Under the pieces are notes generated by a model. The model saw only the letters and a program-made list of their open reading frames with translations, was not told the DNA's origin and did not search any database. From Methylomarinovum tepidoasis (lineage in GTDB: Bacteria > Pseudomonadota > Gammaproteobacteria > Methylococcales > Methylothermaceae): DNA of 64,000 bases. Below, one piece after another: positions 8,269 through 14,693 of this stretch (the stretch's first letter is position 1; the number at the start of each line of letters is the position of its first letter). Location of the stretch: the NCBI RefSeq assembly GCF_030294985.1, contig NZ_AP024718.1:1937001-2001000 (forward strand). The letters run 5' to 3'. The position numbers were made by a program, and so were the translations under genes.

Positions 8269-8359
8269 GGTTCATCCCCGCGCGTGCGGGGAACATACAA
8301 CCCCTTTGGCCGCCTATCCTTCCGCACACGGTTCATCCCCGCGCGTGCGGGGAACATAC
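8269..8359 (-). CRISPR. Two-repeat, one-spacer type I-E CRISPR mini-array inside the inovirus
   Basis: Two identical 30-bp units (8269-8298 and 8330-8359) repeat with a 61-bp period. Each holds the palindrome CCCCGCGCGTGCGGGG. Read on the minus strand, the repeat is TGTTCCCCGC...GGGGATGAACC, the type I-E consensus. The spacer is about 32 nt (8298-8329). The repeat orientation is the same as the upstream phage genes on the minus strand, so readthrough would give a correctly oriented precursor. There is no AT-rich leader: the right repeat lies 6 bp from a stop codon. No cas genes are in the window. Confidence 0.85.
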
Positions 8360-8362
8360 TGG

Positions 8363-8588
8363 CCGTCATCCATGTGCCAGGGCCATCTTGATGAGCATCC
8401 AAAAAATAGCCATGTTGGCGGCCAGGATGAAGGCGAGCATCCAACGGTGAAGCCTCAGCTCGCCATTGATCGATTCAAGCTTAAGCTCGATGTCCCAAAG
8501 CCGTTCCTCGCCGTCATCCATGAGCCAGGGCCATCTTGATGAGCATCCAGAGTGTGGCCATGTTGGCGGCCAGGACGAAGGCGACCAT
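8363..8588 (-). repeat. Tandem duplication of a gene 3' end (period about 147 bp)
   Basis: The stretch at 8363-8441 is a near copy (roughly 90% by eye) of 8510-8588. Both encode the same hydrophobic C-terminus, WMLIKMALAHG. The duplication produced a small extra gene (8366-8521) behind the coiled-coil gene. The left copy abuts the CRISPR mini-array. Confidence 0.8.
8366..8521 (-). CDS. 51-aa membrane protein, duplicated tail of the coiled-coil gene
   Basis: The frame starts with ATG 8521, which overlaps the stop codon of the upstream coiled-coil gene by 8 bp. It encodes MDDGEERLWDIELKLES followed by a hydrophobic segment ending WMLIKMALAHG. That last half is a duplicate of the C-terminus of the upstream protein, with a few substitutions (AFILAANMAIF against AFVLAANMATL). 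It could be a second, short membrane-anchored version or a by-product of duplication. The intact frame and overlapping start favour a real gene. Confidence 0.5.
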   Translation of the reverse strand: MDDGEERLWDIELKLESINGELRLHRWMLAFILAANMAIFWMLIKMALAHG

Positions 8589-8927
8589 CCATTTGGTGAT
8601 CTTGACCTCCGATCTGAGATCAGAGATTTCGGTTTCCACTTTCGATATCCGAACTTCCAGGCGGTCCATTCGATTTTCCAGGCGATCCATGCGGCCTTCC
8701 AGGTAATCCATACGGGTCTCGATGCTTTCCATGCGGCCTTCCAAGGCCACCATACGGGTCTCGATACCTTCCATGCGCCCCTCCAGGGCCACCATGCGGG
8801 TTTCGATACGGCGATAGTGTTCTTCATCGCGGAGGTTCTCGACGGCTTCGGCGGCGGTACGGGCCTTTTCATCGCTGGTGCCGGCTTCCTTAAGGGCTTC
8901 GTAGAGTTCGATTGCTGCATGTGCCAT
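8514..8927 (-). CDS. Coiled-coil protein with C-terminal membrane anchor (DUF1640-like)
   Basis: The 137-aa product has a helical N-terminal part (LYEALKEAGTSDEKARTAAEAV), a long heptad region built of near-identical units such as IETRMVALEGRMEG (about 45-110), and one C-terminal membrane segment. This layout resembles DUF1640 proteins common in methanotrophs. The heptads are encoded by imperfect 42-bp and 21-bp DNA repeats. A GTAAC-T-GTTAC palindrome lies 12-22 bp before the start codon. It may be cargo rather than a virion protein; function is unknown. Confidence 0.7.
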   Translation of the reverse strand: MAHAAIELYEALKEAGTSDEKARTAAEAVENLRDEEHYRRIETRMVALEGRMEGIETRMVALEGRMESIETRMDYLEGRMDRLENRMDRLEVRISKVETEISDLRSEVKITKWMVAFVLAANMATLWMLIKMALAHG

Positions 8928-8938
8928 TGTGATTTTCC

Positions 8939-8949
8939 GTAACTGTTAC
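8939..8949. promoter_or_regulatory. GTAAC palindrome upstream of the coiled-coil gene
   Basis: GTAAC-T-GTTAC, an 11-bp variant (one central base) of the phage operator. It overlaps the stop codon of the regulator gene and sits 12 bp before the coiled-coil start. Confidence 0.5.
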
Positions 8950-9566
8950 GATTTCAAAGGTTCAAGGGATGCCTTGGCGACTTTGAGATGTTGCCCGGCT
9001 ATCAAGCAGCGGTCTTCGGCCTGGTGAAGACTGCACGCGCAAATCTCATAGCGGCGCCCCAGGCTGTCAACGGCCACGATGACGGTTTTGGCGGACCGAC
9101 GGCAGCGCCCTCCCCGCTTGGTGGCGGCCTGACAGCGGCCGGCAGCATGTGGGGTCAGATCGATGATTTCCGGGGCTTCTGATTTTTCGTCACTCGTTAC
9201 GGATTTTGGTTCCGGCACACATTCGGCTTCGACGGCGACCAGTTCATCCCGTAATCGGGCATTCTCTACCTCTAAATCCTTGATGCGCTGACGAAGTTTT
9301 GCGTTCTCCACCTCGATGGAATCCAGCTCTAGGATAAACCGATTCAGGCTTTCGATCTGGTCACGTAGTTGGGCGTTTTCGGCTTCAAGGGCCTCGATGC
9401 GCTGGGTCTTGGCGTCCTTGACCAGGCCGGCTTTCTTGCGGGCCCGGTAGCGGCGCATACGTTCGGCGGGCGTCAGGGCGTCGGGTTTGCGGGGACGGCC
9501 GCGGCAGCGGGGTTGGTGATCGGCCAGGGCGTCGATGGTGTAGGTGTCATGGGGATCGGTCGCCAT
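8946..9566 (-). CDS. Coiled-coil regulator with basic RGRPRK DNA-binding motif
   Basis: The 206-aa product opens with a basic, AT-hook-like stretch, CRGRPRKPDALTPAERMRRY (about 22-41), then RARKKAGL. A leucine-rich coiled coil spans roughly 55-115 (IEALEAENAQLRDQIESLN and similar), and a C-terminal part has six or so cysteines, beginning CQAATKRGGRCRR (about 144-156). The same basic opening occurs in small plasmid and phage regulators. Three copies of GTAAC-NN-GTTAC lie just upstream, the first 4 bp from the ATG, which suggests it represses itself. DNA binding and the target are inferred. Confidence 0.65.
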   Translation of the reverse strand: MATDPHDTYTIDALADHQPRCRGRPRKPDALTPAERMRRYRARKKAGLVKDAKTQRIEALEAENAQLRDQIESLNRFILELDSIEVENAKLRQRIKDLEVENARLRDELVAVEAECVPEPKSVTSDEKSEAPEIIDLTPHAAGRCQAATKRGGRCRRSAKTVIVAVDSLGRRYEICACSLHQAEDRCLIAGQHLKVAKASLEPLKS

Positions 9567-9570
9567 TTGC

Positions 9571-9582
9571 GTAACCCGTTAC
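9571..9582. promoter_or_regulatory. Operator copy GTAACCCGTTAC
   Basis: Perfect palindromic arms GTAAC and GTTAC around CC, 4 bp upstream of the regulator ATG; a protein bound here would block translation-initiation sequences or nearby transcription. Confidence 0.65.
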
Positions 9583-9606
9583 GTTTATTGATGGGATGAC
9601 TTTATT

Positions 9607-9618
9607 GTAACGGGTTAC
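9607..9618. promoter_or_regulatory. Operator copy GTAACGGGTTAC
   Basis: Second copy in the regulator upstream region, 36 bp from the first copy start to start. AT-rich DNA between the copies could hold the promoter. Confidence 0.65.
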
Positions 9619-9640
9619 GGAAATTGGTCAAGGATTTTTT

Positions 9641-9652
9641 GTAACGGGTTAC
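9641..9652. promoter_or_regulatory. Operator copy GTAACGGGTTAC
   Basis: Third copy, 34 bp from the second. The spacing of about three helical turns would put bound proteins on nearly the same face of the helix. Confidence 0.65.
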
Positions 9653-9696
9653 GAATTAAAACGAGGGAGTTTGCAAGGCGCTGTCCCCTGCCCTGG

Positions 9697-9751
9697 CATG
9701 ATGTGACGGCACCTCCCCGCCTAACGGCGGGGGCCCCTCCGTCACATCATG
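9697..9751. other. Large two-part stem-loop at the end of zot
   Basis: A perfect 13-bp inverted repeat, CATGATGTGACGG (9697-9709) with CCGTCACATCATG (9739-9751), encloses a second perfect stem, CCCCGCC-taac-GGCGGGG (9715-9732). The zot stop codon lies inside the right arm. No T-run follows on the minus strand, so it is not a standard terminator. Filamentous phages carry comparable hairpins as packaging signal or complementary-strand origin; either role is an inference. Confidence 0.7.
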
Positions 9752-10785
9752 CCCGCGTCGGCAACAGGCAGCGCACAGCGCATCCACGCCTGATGACCAT
9801 CATACGTAAGGCGGGCGGCACAGGATGACATCGATTCGATTTCGTAACCTGCTTTGACCAGATCGTTGCTGTTGACGTAGCGAACAATCTGGCCCTGCTG
9901 GGCAATGCCGACGATGTACCACTGACGGCCCCGCCAGTCAGACAGATAGCCGCTGATGACCAGCTCAAGGCCAGAGAACGGACCCGGCAGGGTACGGGTG
10001 GATGAGGCAGCAACGCCGATCTGAGTCTGCATTTCAGCGACAGCCGGGACGGGCGGGGACTGGGGGACTGGCTGCGCCGGAGCAGCAGCCGTGGATCGGG
10101 AAACGGCCAGGGCGCGGACGGCCAAACCAATGCCCACGACCATGCAGACGCAGAATCCGATAAACGTCCAATGACGGAACCAGTTGCGGGGCGGCGGTGT
10201 GTCGACCTCGACGCCACCCAGGGTGTGGGATTTGTAAAGATCGAAGTATTTGGGATCGTAGGTGCGAACGGCGGCGGCCAGCTCCGCGCCCCTGACACCG
10301 TCCAGAGTTTTGCGGATGTAGCGCTTGGTGCTGCCCAGGGCGGTGGCCTTGCGCAGACGGTAGACGGTCTGGACCAGATCGACGATGGCCCGGGACACTT
10401 TGCCGTAGCTCTGGGTAATGAGGACAACATCAACGCCGCGATGGCGGTGCATCGCATACCATTCCTCAACTGCCCGATCTGTGCGCCCCCTGGGCAATGG
10501 CATATGGCATTCATCAATGATGTACAGAGGACCAAATCCGTGTTCGGGATGGGTCCAGTCGGTTTCATAGTCGCGGACATCAGCAAAAACTGGCCGTGCG
10601 CCCTGACCGGACAGACGCAGATCAATGAGATCACGGCAGTCAGGGATGAGGCGTTCTATCGCCTCTACGTTGAGCGGCAAGTTGGTAATGACCTGGCGAC
10701 CGGATTCCAGAGCGGGAATGACATGGTAACGAACGGCCTCATAGGATTTGCCAGCGCCCGGCGCCCCCAAAATCAGCGTAATCAT
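9742..10785 (-). CDS. zot: Zot-family assembly ATPase (pI-like)
   Basis: The 347-aa product has Walker A GAPGAGKS near residue 6, Walker B LYIIDECH near 85, and one membrane segment near 205-225 (FIGFCVCMVVGIGLAVRAL) followed by a periplasmic tail. This is the layout of Zot/pI proteins, inner-membrane motors that extrude filamentous phage through the envelope. I start at ATG 10785, which overlaps the stop codon of the DUF2523 gene (ATGA) and follows AGGTGG at a good distance. The periplasmic tail contains a proline/alanine-rich stretch. No secretin gene is present, so a host secretin probably serves. Confidence 0.92.
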   Translation of the reverse strand: MITLILGAPGAGKSYEAVRYHVIPALESGRQVITNLPLNVEAIERLIPDCRDLIDLRLSGQGARPVFADVRDYETDWTHPEHGFGPLYIIDECHMPLPRGRTDRAVEEWYAMHRHRGVDVVLITQSYGKVSRAIVDLVQTVYRLRKATALGSTKRYIRKTLDGVRGAELAAAVRTYDPKYFDLYKSHTLGGVEVDTPPPRNWFRHWTFIGFCVCMVVGIGLAVRALAVSRSTAAAPAQPVPQSPPVPAVAEMQTQIGVAASSTRTLPGPFSGLELVISGYLSDWRGRQWYIVGIAQQGQIVRYVNSNDLVKAGYEIESMSSCAARLTYDGHQAWMRCALPVADAGMM

Positions 10786-11135
10786 GATCCCCACCTAACG
10801 AACGGAATCATCTGGAGCACGAAACGGACGCCCAGGGCGGCGATGACAATGCCTATGGCCTGGCCGAGGCCGATCAGACCGGCGACATTGATCATCTCGG
10901 CCGGGAGACCGCCGAGAGCCCCGGCCAGATCGAAGGATGGCGCGGGCAACGCAGACAGCAAACCGACGGCGACGGAAATGATGCTGTCGAGCGCACCCCA
11001 TACCACATCCAGGGCCAGTTCCCCCAAATCGACGAATATCTGAACAACGACGTCGAGCAACCAGCGCGCCCAATCCGTAATCAGTCTGAGCAGATCGGTA
11101 AAAAACGAGCCGATGGCATCAAAAACAGCCTGCAT
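10782..11135 (-). CDS. DUF2523-like minor coat protein (pVI-like)
   Basis: The 117-aa product is hydrophobic, with membrane-prone segments near 25-60 and 80-110 (IGLGQAIGIVIAALGVRFVL). This fits DUF2523 proteins, the pVI-type end proteins of inovirus virions. It sits between the adsorption protein gene and zot, exactly where pVI genes lie. The first 60 residues are amphipathic and rich in Trp, Asp and Leu. Its stop overlaps the zot start. Confidence 0.82.
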   Translation of the reverse strand: MQAVFDAIGSFFTDLLRLITDWARWLLDVVVQIFVDLGELALDVVWGALDSIISVAVGLLSALPAPSFDLAGALGGLPAEMINVAGLIGLGQAIGIVIAALGVRFVLQMIPFVRWGS

Positions 11136-11138
11136 AGG

Positions 11139-12458
11139 TCAACCTCCGAAAATAATTGCCCTCGCAGCAAAAATCGCTGTCACGAGAACAAAGGCGCGAA
11201 TCCAAGGCCAAATCTCGCAAGGTGGTTGTAACTGGTGAGTGCCGAGATTCACAACGCCTAGATTGAAATCCCAGGTCCAAGATGGACAAGTGCCAGAATC
11301 CGGAAGACCAGACGTTTGAGACTGGAGCCACTGGACGAGTGGAGTTTGGTCATACCCCTGAGTGGCGGAATCCCAAACGTCGGAAAATCCATTGGGATAA
11401 ACAGGATCATAAAAATCTGGAACTTCCGGTAAATCACTGTTTTGATAATTAAGAGAATATTCTTTTTCTGGTTCCTGATTTTGAGATTCTGGCGGTGGCG
11501 TTTCCGTGGTAGTGGATTGATCTATAGTCTGACCAGTAACGTTATTAACAACTGTAGTACTAATATTCTTGGTAACAGTAACAGTATCCCCCTGATAGGT
11601 AATATCATAGCTTGTCATAGTGGTTTCAGTTACTGGGGTTCCATCAGACAAGGTTTTGGTAACCGTAATGGTCGGACCCTGGACGGTCGATGGGCCGAAT
11701 GTTTGAACAGTACCGGTGGGATTCTGACCGGATTGCAGAACCTGCTGATAAATTGGCAGGGCAGAGTTGGGATCATCCTGAAGCTTCTGGTCAATAGCCT
11801 GTTCTACGTCCTGATCAGTCGCAGTAACATTTTGAGTCTGTGTACTACTTGGAACCCAGCAACCCCAGAAATATAAATAATTCTGGGTATTATGACGCAT
11901 ATAAATGGATTTCGCTGGAGCACCACTATATCCCCGATCAGAACACCCATCCTCCGCATGATCGAAATGACCCTGACTTGTCGAAGATTCTAACCACGCA
12001 ACACACGCATCATAACCCATAGGATCAGGGTAATAACCATCATAACGCTGCCAACACATATACGCAGACTCATGCTTCACCAGAGTATTAGTGTTGGAAT
12101 CATAAAATATATTGTACAGTTCAAGACCGAGAGACGCGGCCATAATAGCGGGATTAGCTCTAACTAATACCCTAGCAGCAGCAGCCAGGGTACCACGGGA
12201 AACATTCTTTGTCAGATCAACCGGGATACTCCCGGCACTTGTTGGCACCGGCGCCCGACCAGAGGCAATAACACCACCCACACCATCGGCAGCAGTTGAT
12301 AACCAATCGGCCGCTTTCCAAGCCACTTCACGAAACCCATTGCCATCCCGGACAAAAACCCGTTCGGAAATGGCAGCCTCAGAACGGCCGGCCAGCAGCA
12401 TAAACAAAAGCAGCAGCAGCAATAGCACCAATAAGCGCGATGAGTATAAGCGACACAT
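11139..12458 (-). CDS. Adsorption/attachment protein (pIII-like, TspB-like)
   Basis: The 439-aa product has a clear signal peptide (RLLVLLLLLLLFMLLAGRSEA) after ATG 12458, a secreted N-terminal domain with several cysteines (about 140-230), a Thr/Val/Gln-rich middle (about 250-340), a Pro/Glu linker and a C-terminal membrane anchor (AFVLVTAIFAARAIIF). Position and layout match pIII, which binds the host pilus and caps the virion. The C-terminal CPSWTWDFNLG... portion resembles TspB proteins of Neisseria phages. Its DNA is clearly more AT-rich than neighbouring phage genes, hinting at module exchange. A strong terminator precedes it, so expression probably relies on readthrough. Confidence 0.85.
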   Translation of the reverse strand: MCRLYSSRLLVLLLLLLLFMLLAGRSEAAISERVFVRDGNGFREVAWKAADWLSTAADGVGGVIASGRAPVPTSAGSIPVDLTKNVSRGTLAAAARVLVRANPAIMAASLGLELYNIFYDSNTNTLVKHESAYMCWQRYDGYYPDPMGYDACVAWLESSTSQGHFDHAEDGCSDRGYSGAPAKSIYMRHNTQNYLYFWGCWVPSSTQTQNVTATDQDVEQAIDQKLQDDPNSALPIYQQVLQSGQNPTGTVQTFGPSTVQGPTITVTKTLSDGTPVTETTMTSYDITYQGDTVTVTKNISTTVVNNVTGQTIDQSTTTETPPPESQNQEPEKEYSLNYQNSDLPEVPDFYDPVYPNGFSDVWDSATQGYDQTPLVQWLQSQTSGLPDSGTCPSWTWDFNLGVVNLGTHQLQPPCEIWPWIRAFVLVTAIFAARAIIFGG

Positions 12459-12468
12459 CAAATCCCCC

Positions 12469-12500
12469 AAAAAAGACGGGGGGGGATAACACCCCCCCCG
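12469..12500 (-). terminator. Strong terminator behind the major coat gene
   Basis: On the minus strand an eight-G run pairs with an eight-C run around a 6-nt loop, followed by CGTC and a six-T tract. It lies just after the coat gene and before the pIII-like gene, the place of the central terminator of Ff phages, which keeps coat protein expression far above pIII. Confidence 0.85.
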
Positions 12501-12504
12501 GTTA

Positions 12505-12639
12505 TCAGGCTTTGTTGATGCCCCTTTTAGCGAGAGTGATACCCTTGAATGCCAGGGCAATACCGACGATCACGACGCCGGTGCTCGCAACCCACGTAGC
12601 AACAGTGGAAAGATCAACGGCAGCAAAAATATCAGCCAT
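12505..12639 (-). CDS. Major coat protein (pVIII-like), 44 aa
   Basis: The 44-codon frame encodes MADIFAAVDLSTVATWVAS, then a hydrophobic core (TGVVIVGIALAF) and a basic tail (KGITLAKRGINKA). Acidic N-terminus, membrane segment and Lys/Arg-rich C-terminus are the hallmarks of inovirus major coat proteins. A GAGGTG ribosome site sits at a good distance. No leader peptide is present: the frame begins directly with the mature-like sequence, whereas Ff, Pf1 and Ike coats are made as preproteins. It must insert without signal peptidase cleavage. Confidence 0.9.
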   Translation of the reverse strand: MADIFAAVDLSTVATWVASTGVVIVGIALAFKGITLAKRGINKA

Positions 12640-12654
12640 GTTTTTCACCTCATT

Positions 12655-12894
12655 TCAGATTCTACGAATGACGCCGACGGCAGCACCGACGGCAATTCCC
12701 AATGCCCACATAAACAGCACGGTGCCAGCCCCCCACGTCCAGGCGTAGAGAATATCGGCAGCCGTGATCGGCACGTAGGCCAATGCCGATTCGGTGGCGC
12801 TCAGGACAACGTAGGCGGTATTTGGACAGGTTCCATCAGCGGCAGGCGGAACCTGAACCAGTCCGCCAACATCGTTGACCGTAACGCAAATCAT
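12655..12894 (-). CDS. Small phage membrane protein (candidate pVII/pIX-like)
   Basis: The 79-aa product has a polar N-terminal half with two Cys and one C-terminal membrane segment (GTVLFMWALGIAVGAAVGVI) ending in RRI. It sits between the ssDNA-binding protein and coat genes, where Ff phages encode the small pVII and pIX end proteins. It is longer than those (about 33 aa). The virion role is inferred from position and shape only. Confidence 0.65.
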   Translation of the reverse strand: MICVTVNDVGGLVQVPPAADGTCPNTAYVVLSATESALAYVPITAADILYAWTWGAGTVLFMWALGIAVGAAVGVIRRI

Positions 12895-12905
12895 GGCCCC
12901 CTACC

Positions 12906-13199
12906 CTATGCAGCCTTGAGATCGGATTTCTTCATCAGCCTGATCTGCCTGGATATGGACAGATCACCAAAGCGATTCACGTAGAGCGATGCGGGATGCA
13001 GGATGTAAGTCCCAACGGGCCAAGGACTGGAGGTGGATTCCAGGGCGATCCGAATCCGTTCCGGGTAAGGCCGGGGCTTGCCGTCCGGGCCATAGGTCCG
13101 GGCGTAGGCTTCCTGTTCGTAAACGTCGAAGGGATCGCCGTTGCGGGGGCGAACGGTGCGGGTCTCGACGTGGCTGCTTTTGACTTCGATTTCGATCAT
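12906..13199 (-). CDS. Phage ssDNA-binding protein (pV-like)
   Basis: The 97-aa product starts MIEIEVKSSHVETRTVRPRN and has alternating beta-type sequence with EQEAYARTYGPDGKPRPYPERI in the middle, fitting helix-destabilising proteins of filamentous phages (pV family). These coat newly made single strands and switch replication to packaging. It is placed right upstream of the virion genes, as in other inoviruses. A GTAAC-GG-GTTAC operator lies 40 bp upstream of the ATG, so it is likely under the phage regulator. Confidence 0.78.
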   Translation of the reverse strand: MIEIEVKSSHVETRTVRPRNGDPFDVYEQEAYARTYGPDGKPRPYPERIRIALESTSSPWPVGTYILHPASLYVNRFGDLSISRQIRLMKKSDLKAA

Positions 13200-13230
13200 G
13201 GCGGTTACCTCTCGGGTTGATGGGAGAATC

Positions 13231-13485
13231 TTAATTCCGTAACGGGTTACGTTTTTTGTGGCCACGGCAAAAGGCATCAACGGATTCCATCAGTTCCTGT
13301 TCCGGGATGACGATCCGATCATGAACATGACCACAGCCCCAGTTGCGGCATCGGAGCTCATAGGCGCAGGGATCGACATAGACGGCCACAAGGTCACCAG
13401 AGCAAACCGGACAGTAGAGGGGACAGCCCTGGAAGAAGGGGGAAAAGATGGGATAGAACCGGTCGATTTTGTGAGGCTGAAGCAT
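13231..13485 (-). CDS. Small zinc-ribbon phage protein
   Basis: The 84-aa product has CPLYCPVCSGD and then CAYELRCRNWGCGH, a set of Cys residues and one His suggesting a zinc ribbon. I use ATG 13485; the frame is open further upstream, but that part overlaps the promoter-like region and is not protein-like. The gene lies between rep and the ssDNA-binding gene and contains the GTAAC operator at its 3' end. Similar small zinc proteins occur in inovirus early regions; function is unknown. Confidence 0.6.
   Translation of the reverse strand: MLQPHKIDRFYPIFSPFFQGCPLYCPVCSGDLVAVYVDPCAYELRCRNWGCGHVHDRIVIPEQELMESVDAFCRGHKKRNPLRN
13239..13250. promoter_or_regulatory. Operator copy GTAACGGGTTAC upstream of the ssDNA-binding gene
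   Basis: Same 12-bp palindrome as the two copies at 9607 and 9641, 3.6 kb away. It lies in the 3' end of the zinc-ribbon gene and 40 bp before the start of the ssDNA-binding/coat operon. Confidence 0.65.
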
Positions 13486-13533
13486 GGCTCTGATGCTGTA
13501 CAAAAATTGGTCAAAATTGCCACCATGGCACAA

Positions 13534-13561
13534 GAGTCCACTGGTTATAGTATGTGGACTC
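13534..13561 (-). promoter_or_regulatory. Inverted repeat around a promoter-like -10, downstream of rep
   Basis: GAGTCCAC (13534-13541) and GTGGACTC (13554-13561) form a perfect 8-bp inverted repeat. The minus-strand loop contains TACTATAAC, a good -10 match. It stands in the short gap between rep and the zinc-ribbon gene. It could be an operator-promoter or a hairpin ending the rep transcript; no T-run supports the latter. Confidence 0.45.
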
Positions 13562-13562
13562 T

Positions 13563-14693
13563 TCACGCGGCCTCCCCCTCGTACCAGTCCGGAAACTGAC
13601 GCCCAAATTCGACTTTGACGTACCGGACGAAGGGCACCACTTCGCATTCAAGACCCTGCCCCTTCATCTGCATCAGGTGGGCCTTGGAAATGCCCACAGA
13701 AGCCATCAGGAGCTGAATATGGCGGTGAAACGTCCGGTAAGGTATCAAAGCCCTGGCTTCGTCGAATCCCTCGGCCTTGATGGTCCTGTAGGTGCGATAG
13801 ACGGAATCGGCCAGGGTATAGCTGGGGCGGCCGGACCGGGTGGTGCGTTTCAGGTGTTGGCGCAGTTTCTTTCTCACGTCGTCGTCTCGTATCACTCTCA
13901 TCTCTCTACCTCTCATAGCTGCGAATATGTCTTTGGTGGCGTCTGTCCAGGCTGCCTTGGGGTCGAATTGCTTGATGAACTCGAACAGGTTGGTGGATAT
14001 GCCGCGGCGCTCCAGCCAGCGGGCATAGAGGCTGACCTCCCAGCGGATCATGCCCTTGGTGTACTCGATCAGCCGGGGGCCGTAGTACTGCAGGACTTTG
14101 TGGGGATCGCCCTTGCGTTCGATGTCCCTGAGTCGTTGCAGCAATTCGGTGTGCTTGGCGTAGACCTTGATCTTCTTGAGACGGCTGCGCTTCTTGCCGA
14201 AATAGGTGGTGCTCTCGTAACCGCTGCGGGGCTTGGTCTGGCCGTTGGAGACGTTGGCCAGGGCGTGGATGAAACGGACGGCGTTTTCTTCGCTGTCGGC
14301 AAAGCTGTGATAGGTGACGTCCACCTGATGCACGGACCAGGTGGAGTAGTCGAGCAGGTCGAAAAGATCGGGGTAGCGGTTGAAGAGACATTCGATGAGG
14401 GCGTAGGCGCATTTGCCGACATCGTCGGTACCAAAGACGTTGTGGCCCTGCATGATCTTGGCCGGAGACGCCTTGATTTCGATGTAGAAGCGGCGTCCGT
14501 CCTTCAGGTCGTAGTCGAAGACCTTGAAGGCCAGGGTATCGTGACTGCTGGGAATCTGTTCCCATCGATGGCGATGGGCATAGACATCGCCGGAACCGGG
14601 ATCAATGGACGCCTCAAGGGGAATGGGCAGGTCCTTGACGGTCAGTTCTTCCTGGTCGCGGAACCAGCAGCGGAGAACGAGCATGTCGATCAT
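13563..14693 (-). CDS. Replication initiation protein, phage II/X family
   Basis: The 376-aa product matches the II/X family of filamentous phage and related plasmid initiators, which nick the plus-strand origin and start rolling-circle replication. Typical parts are VHQVDVTYHSFADS (about 120-133), YGPRLIEYTKGMIRWEVSL (about 202-220) and a C-terminal region ending VKVEFGRQFPDWYEG. A YIEIKASPAKIMQGHN stretch near 70 also fits. The start ATG overlaps the stop codon of the small cysteine-rich gene (ATGA), making a compact early operon. Confidence 0.88.
   Translation of the reverse strand: MIDMLVLRCWFRDQEELTVKDLPIPLEASIDPGSGDVYAHRHRWEQIPSSHDTLAFKVFDYDLKDGRRFYIEIKASPAKIMQGHNVFGTDDVGKCAYALIECLFNRYPDLFDLLDYSTWSVHQVDVTYHSFADSEENAVRFIHALANVSNGQTKPRSGYESTTYFGKKRSRLKKIKVYAKHTELLQRLRDIERKGDPHKVLQYYGPRLIEYTKGMIRWEVSLYARWLERRGISTNLFEFIKQFDPKAAWTDATKDIFAAMRGREMRVIRDDDVRKKLRQHLKRTTRSGRPSYTLADSVYRTYRTIKAEGFDEARALIPYRTFHRHIQLLMASVGISKAHLMQMKGQGLECEVVPFVRYVKVEFGRQFPDWYEGEAA

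Noticed and set aside
8262..8444. A 60-codon minus-strand frame with FPARAGMNR and PRTRGDEP peptides.
   Set aside because: These peptides are the usual false translation of type I-E CRISPR repeats, not a protein.
7961..8539. A 192-codon plus-strand frame through the hairpin and CRISPR region.
   Set aside because: It runs through palindromes and repeats, lacks family features and is antisense to better-supported phage genes.
8700..8810. Tandem 42-bp and 21-bp repeats.
   Set aside because: They encode heptads of the coiled-coil protein and need no separate explanation.
9189..9200. GTCACTCGTTAC, a further possible operator copy.
   Set aside because: One mismatch in an arm and a location inside the regulator coding sequence, away from any start.
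11225..11233. GTTGTAACT, identical to the core of E. coli Ter sites, inside the phage adsorption gene.
   Set aside because: Only nine bases match, about one such match per two windows is expected by chance, the flanks do not fit, and it lies in mobile DNA.
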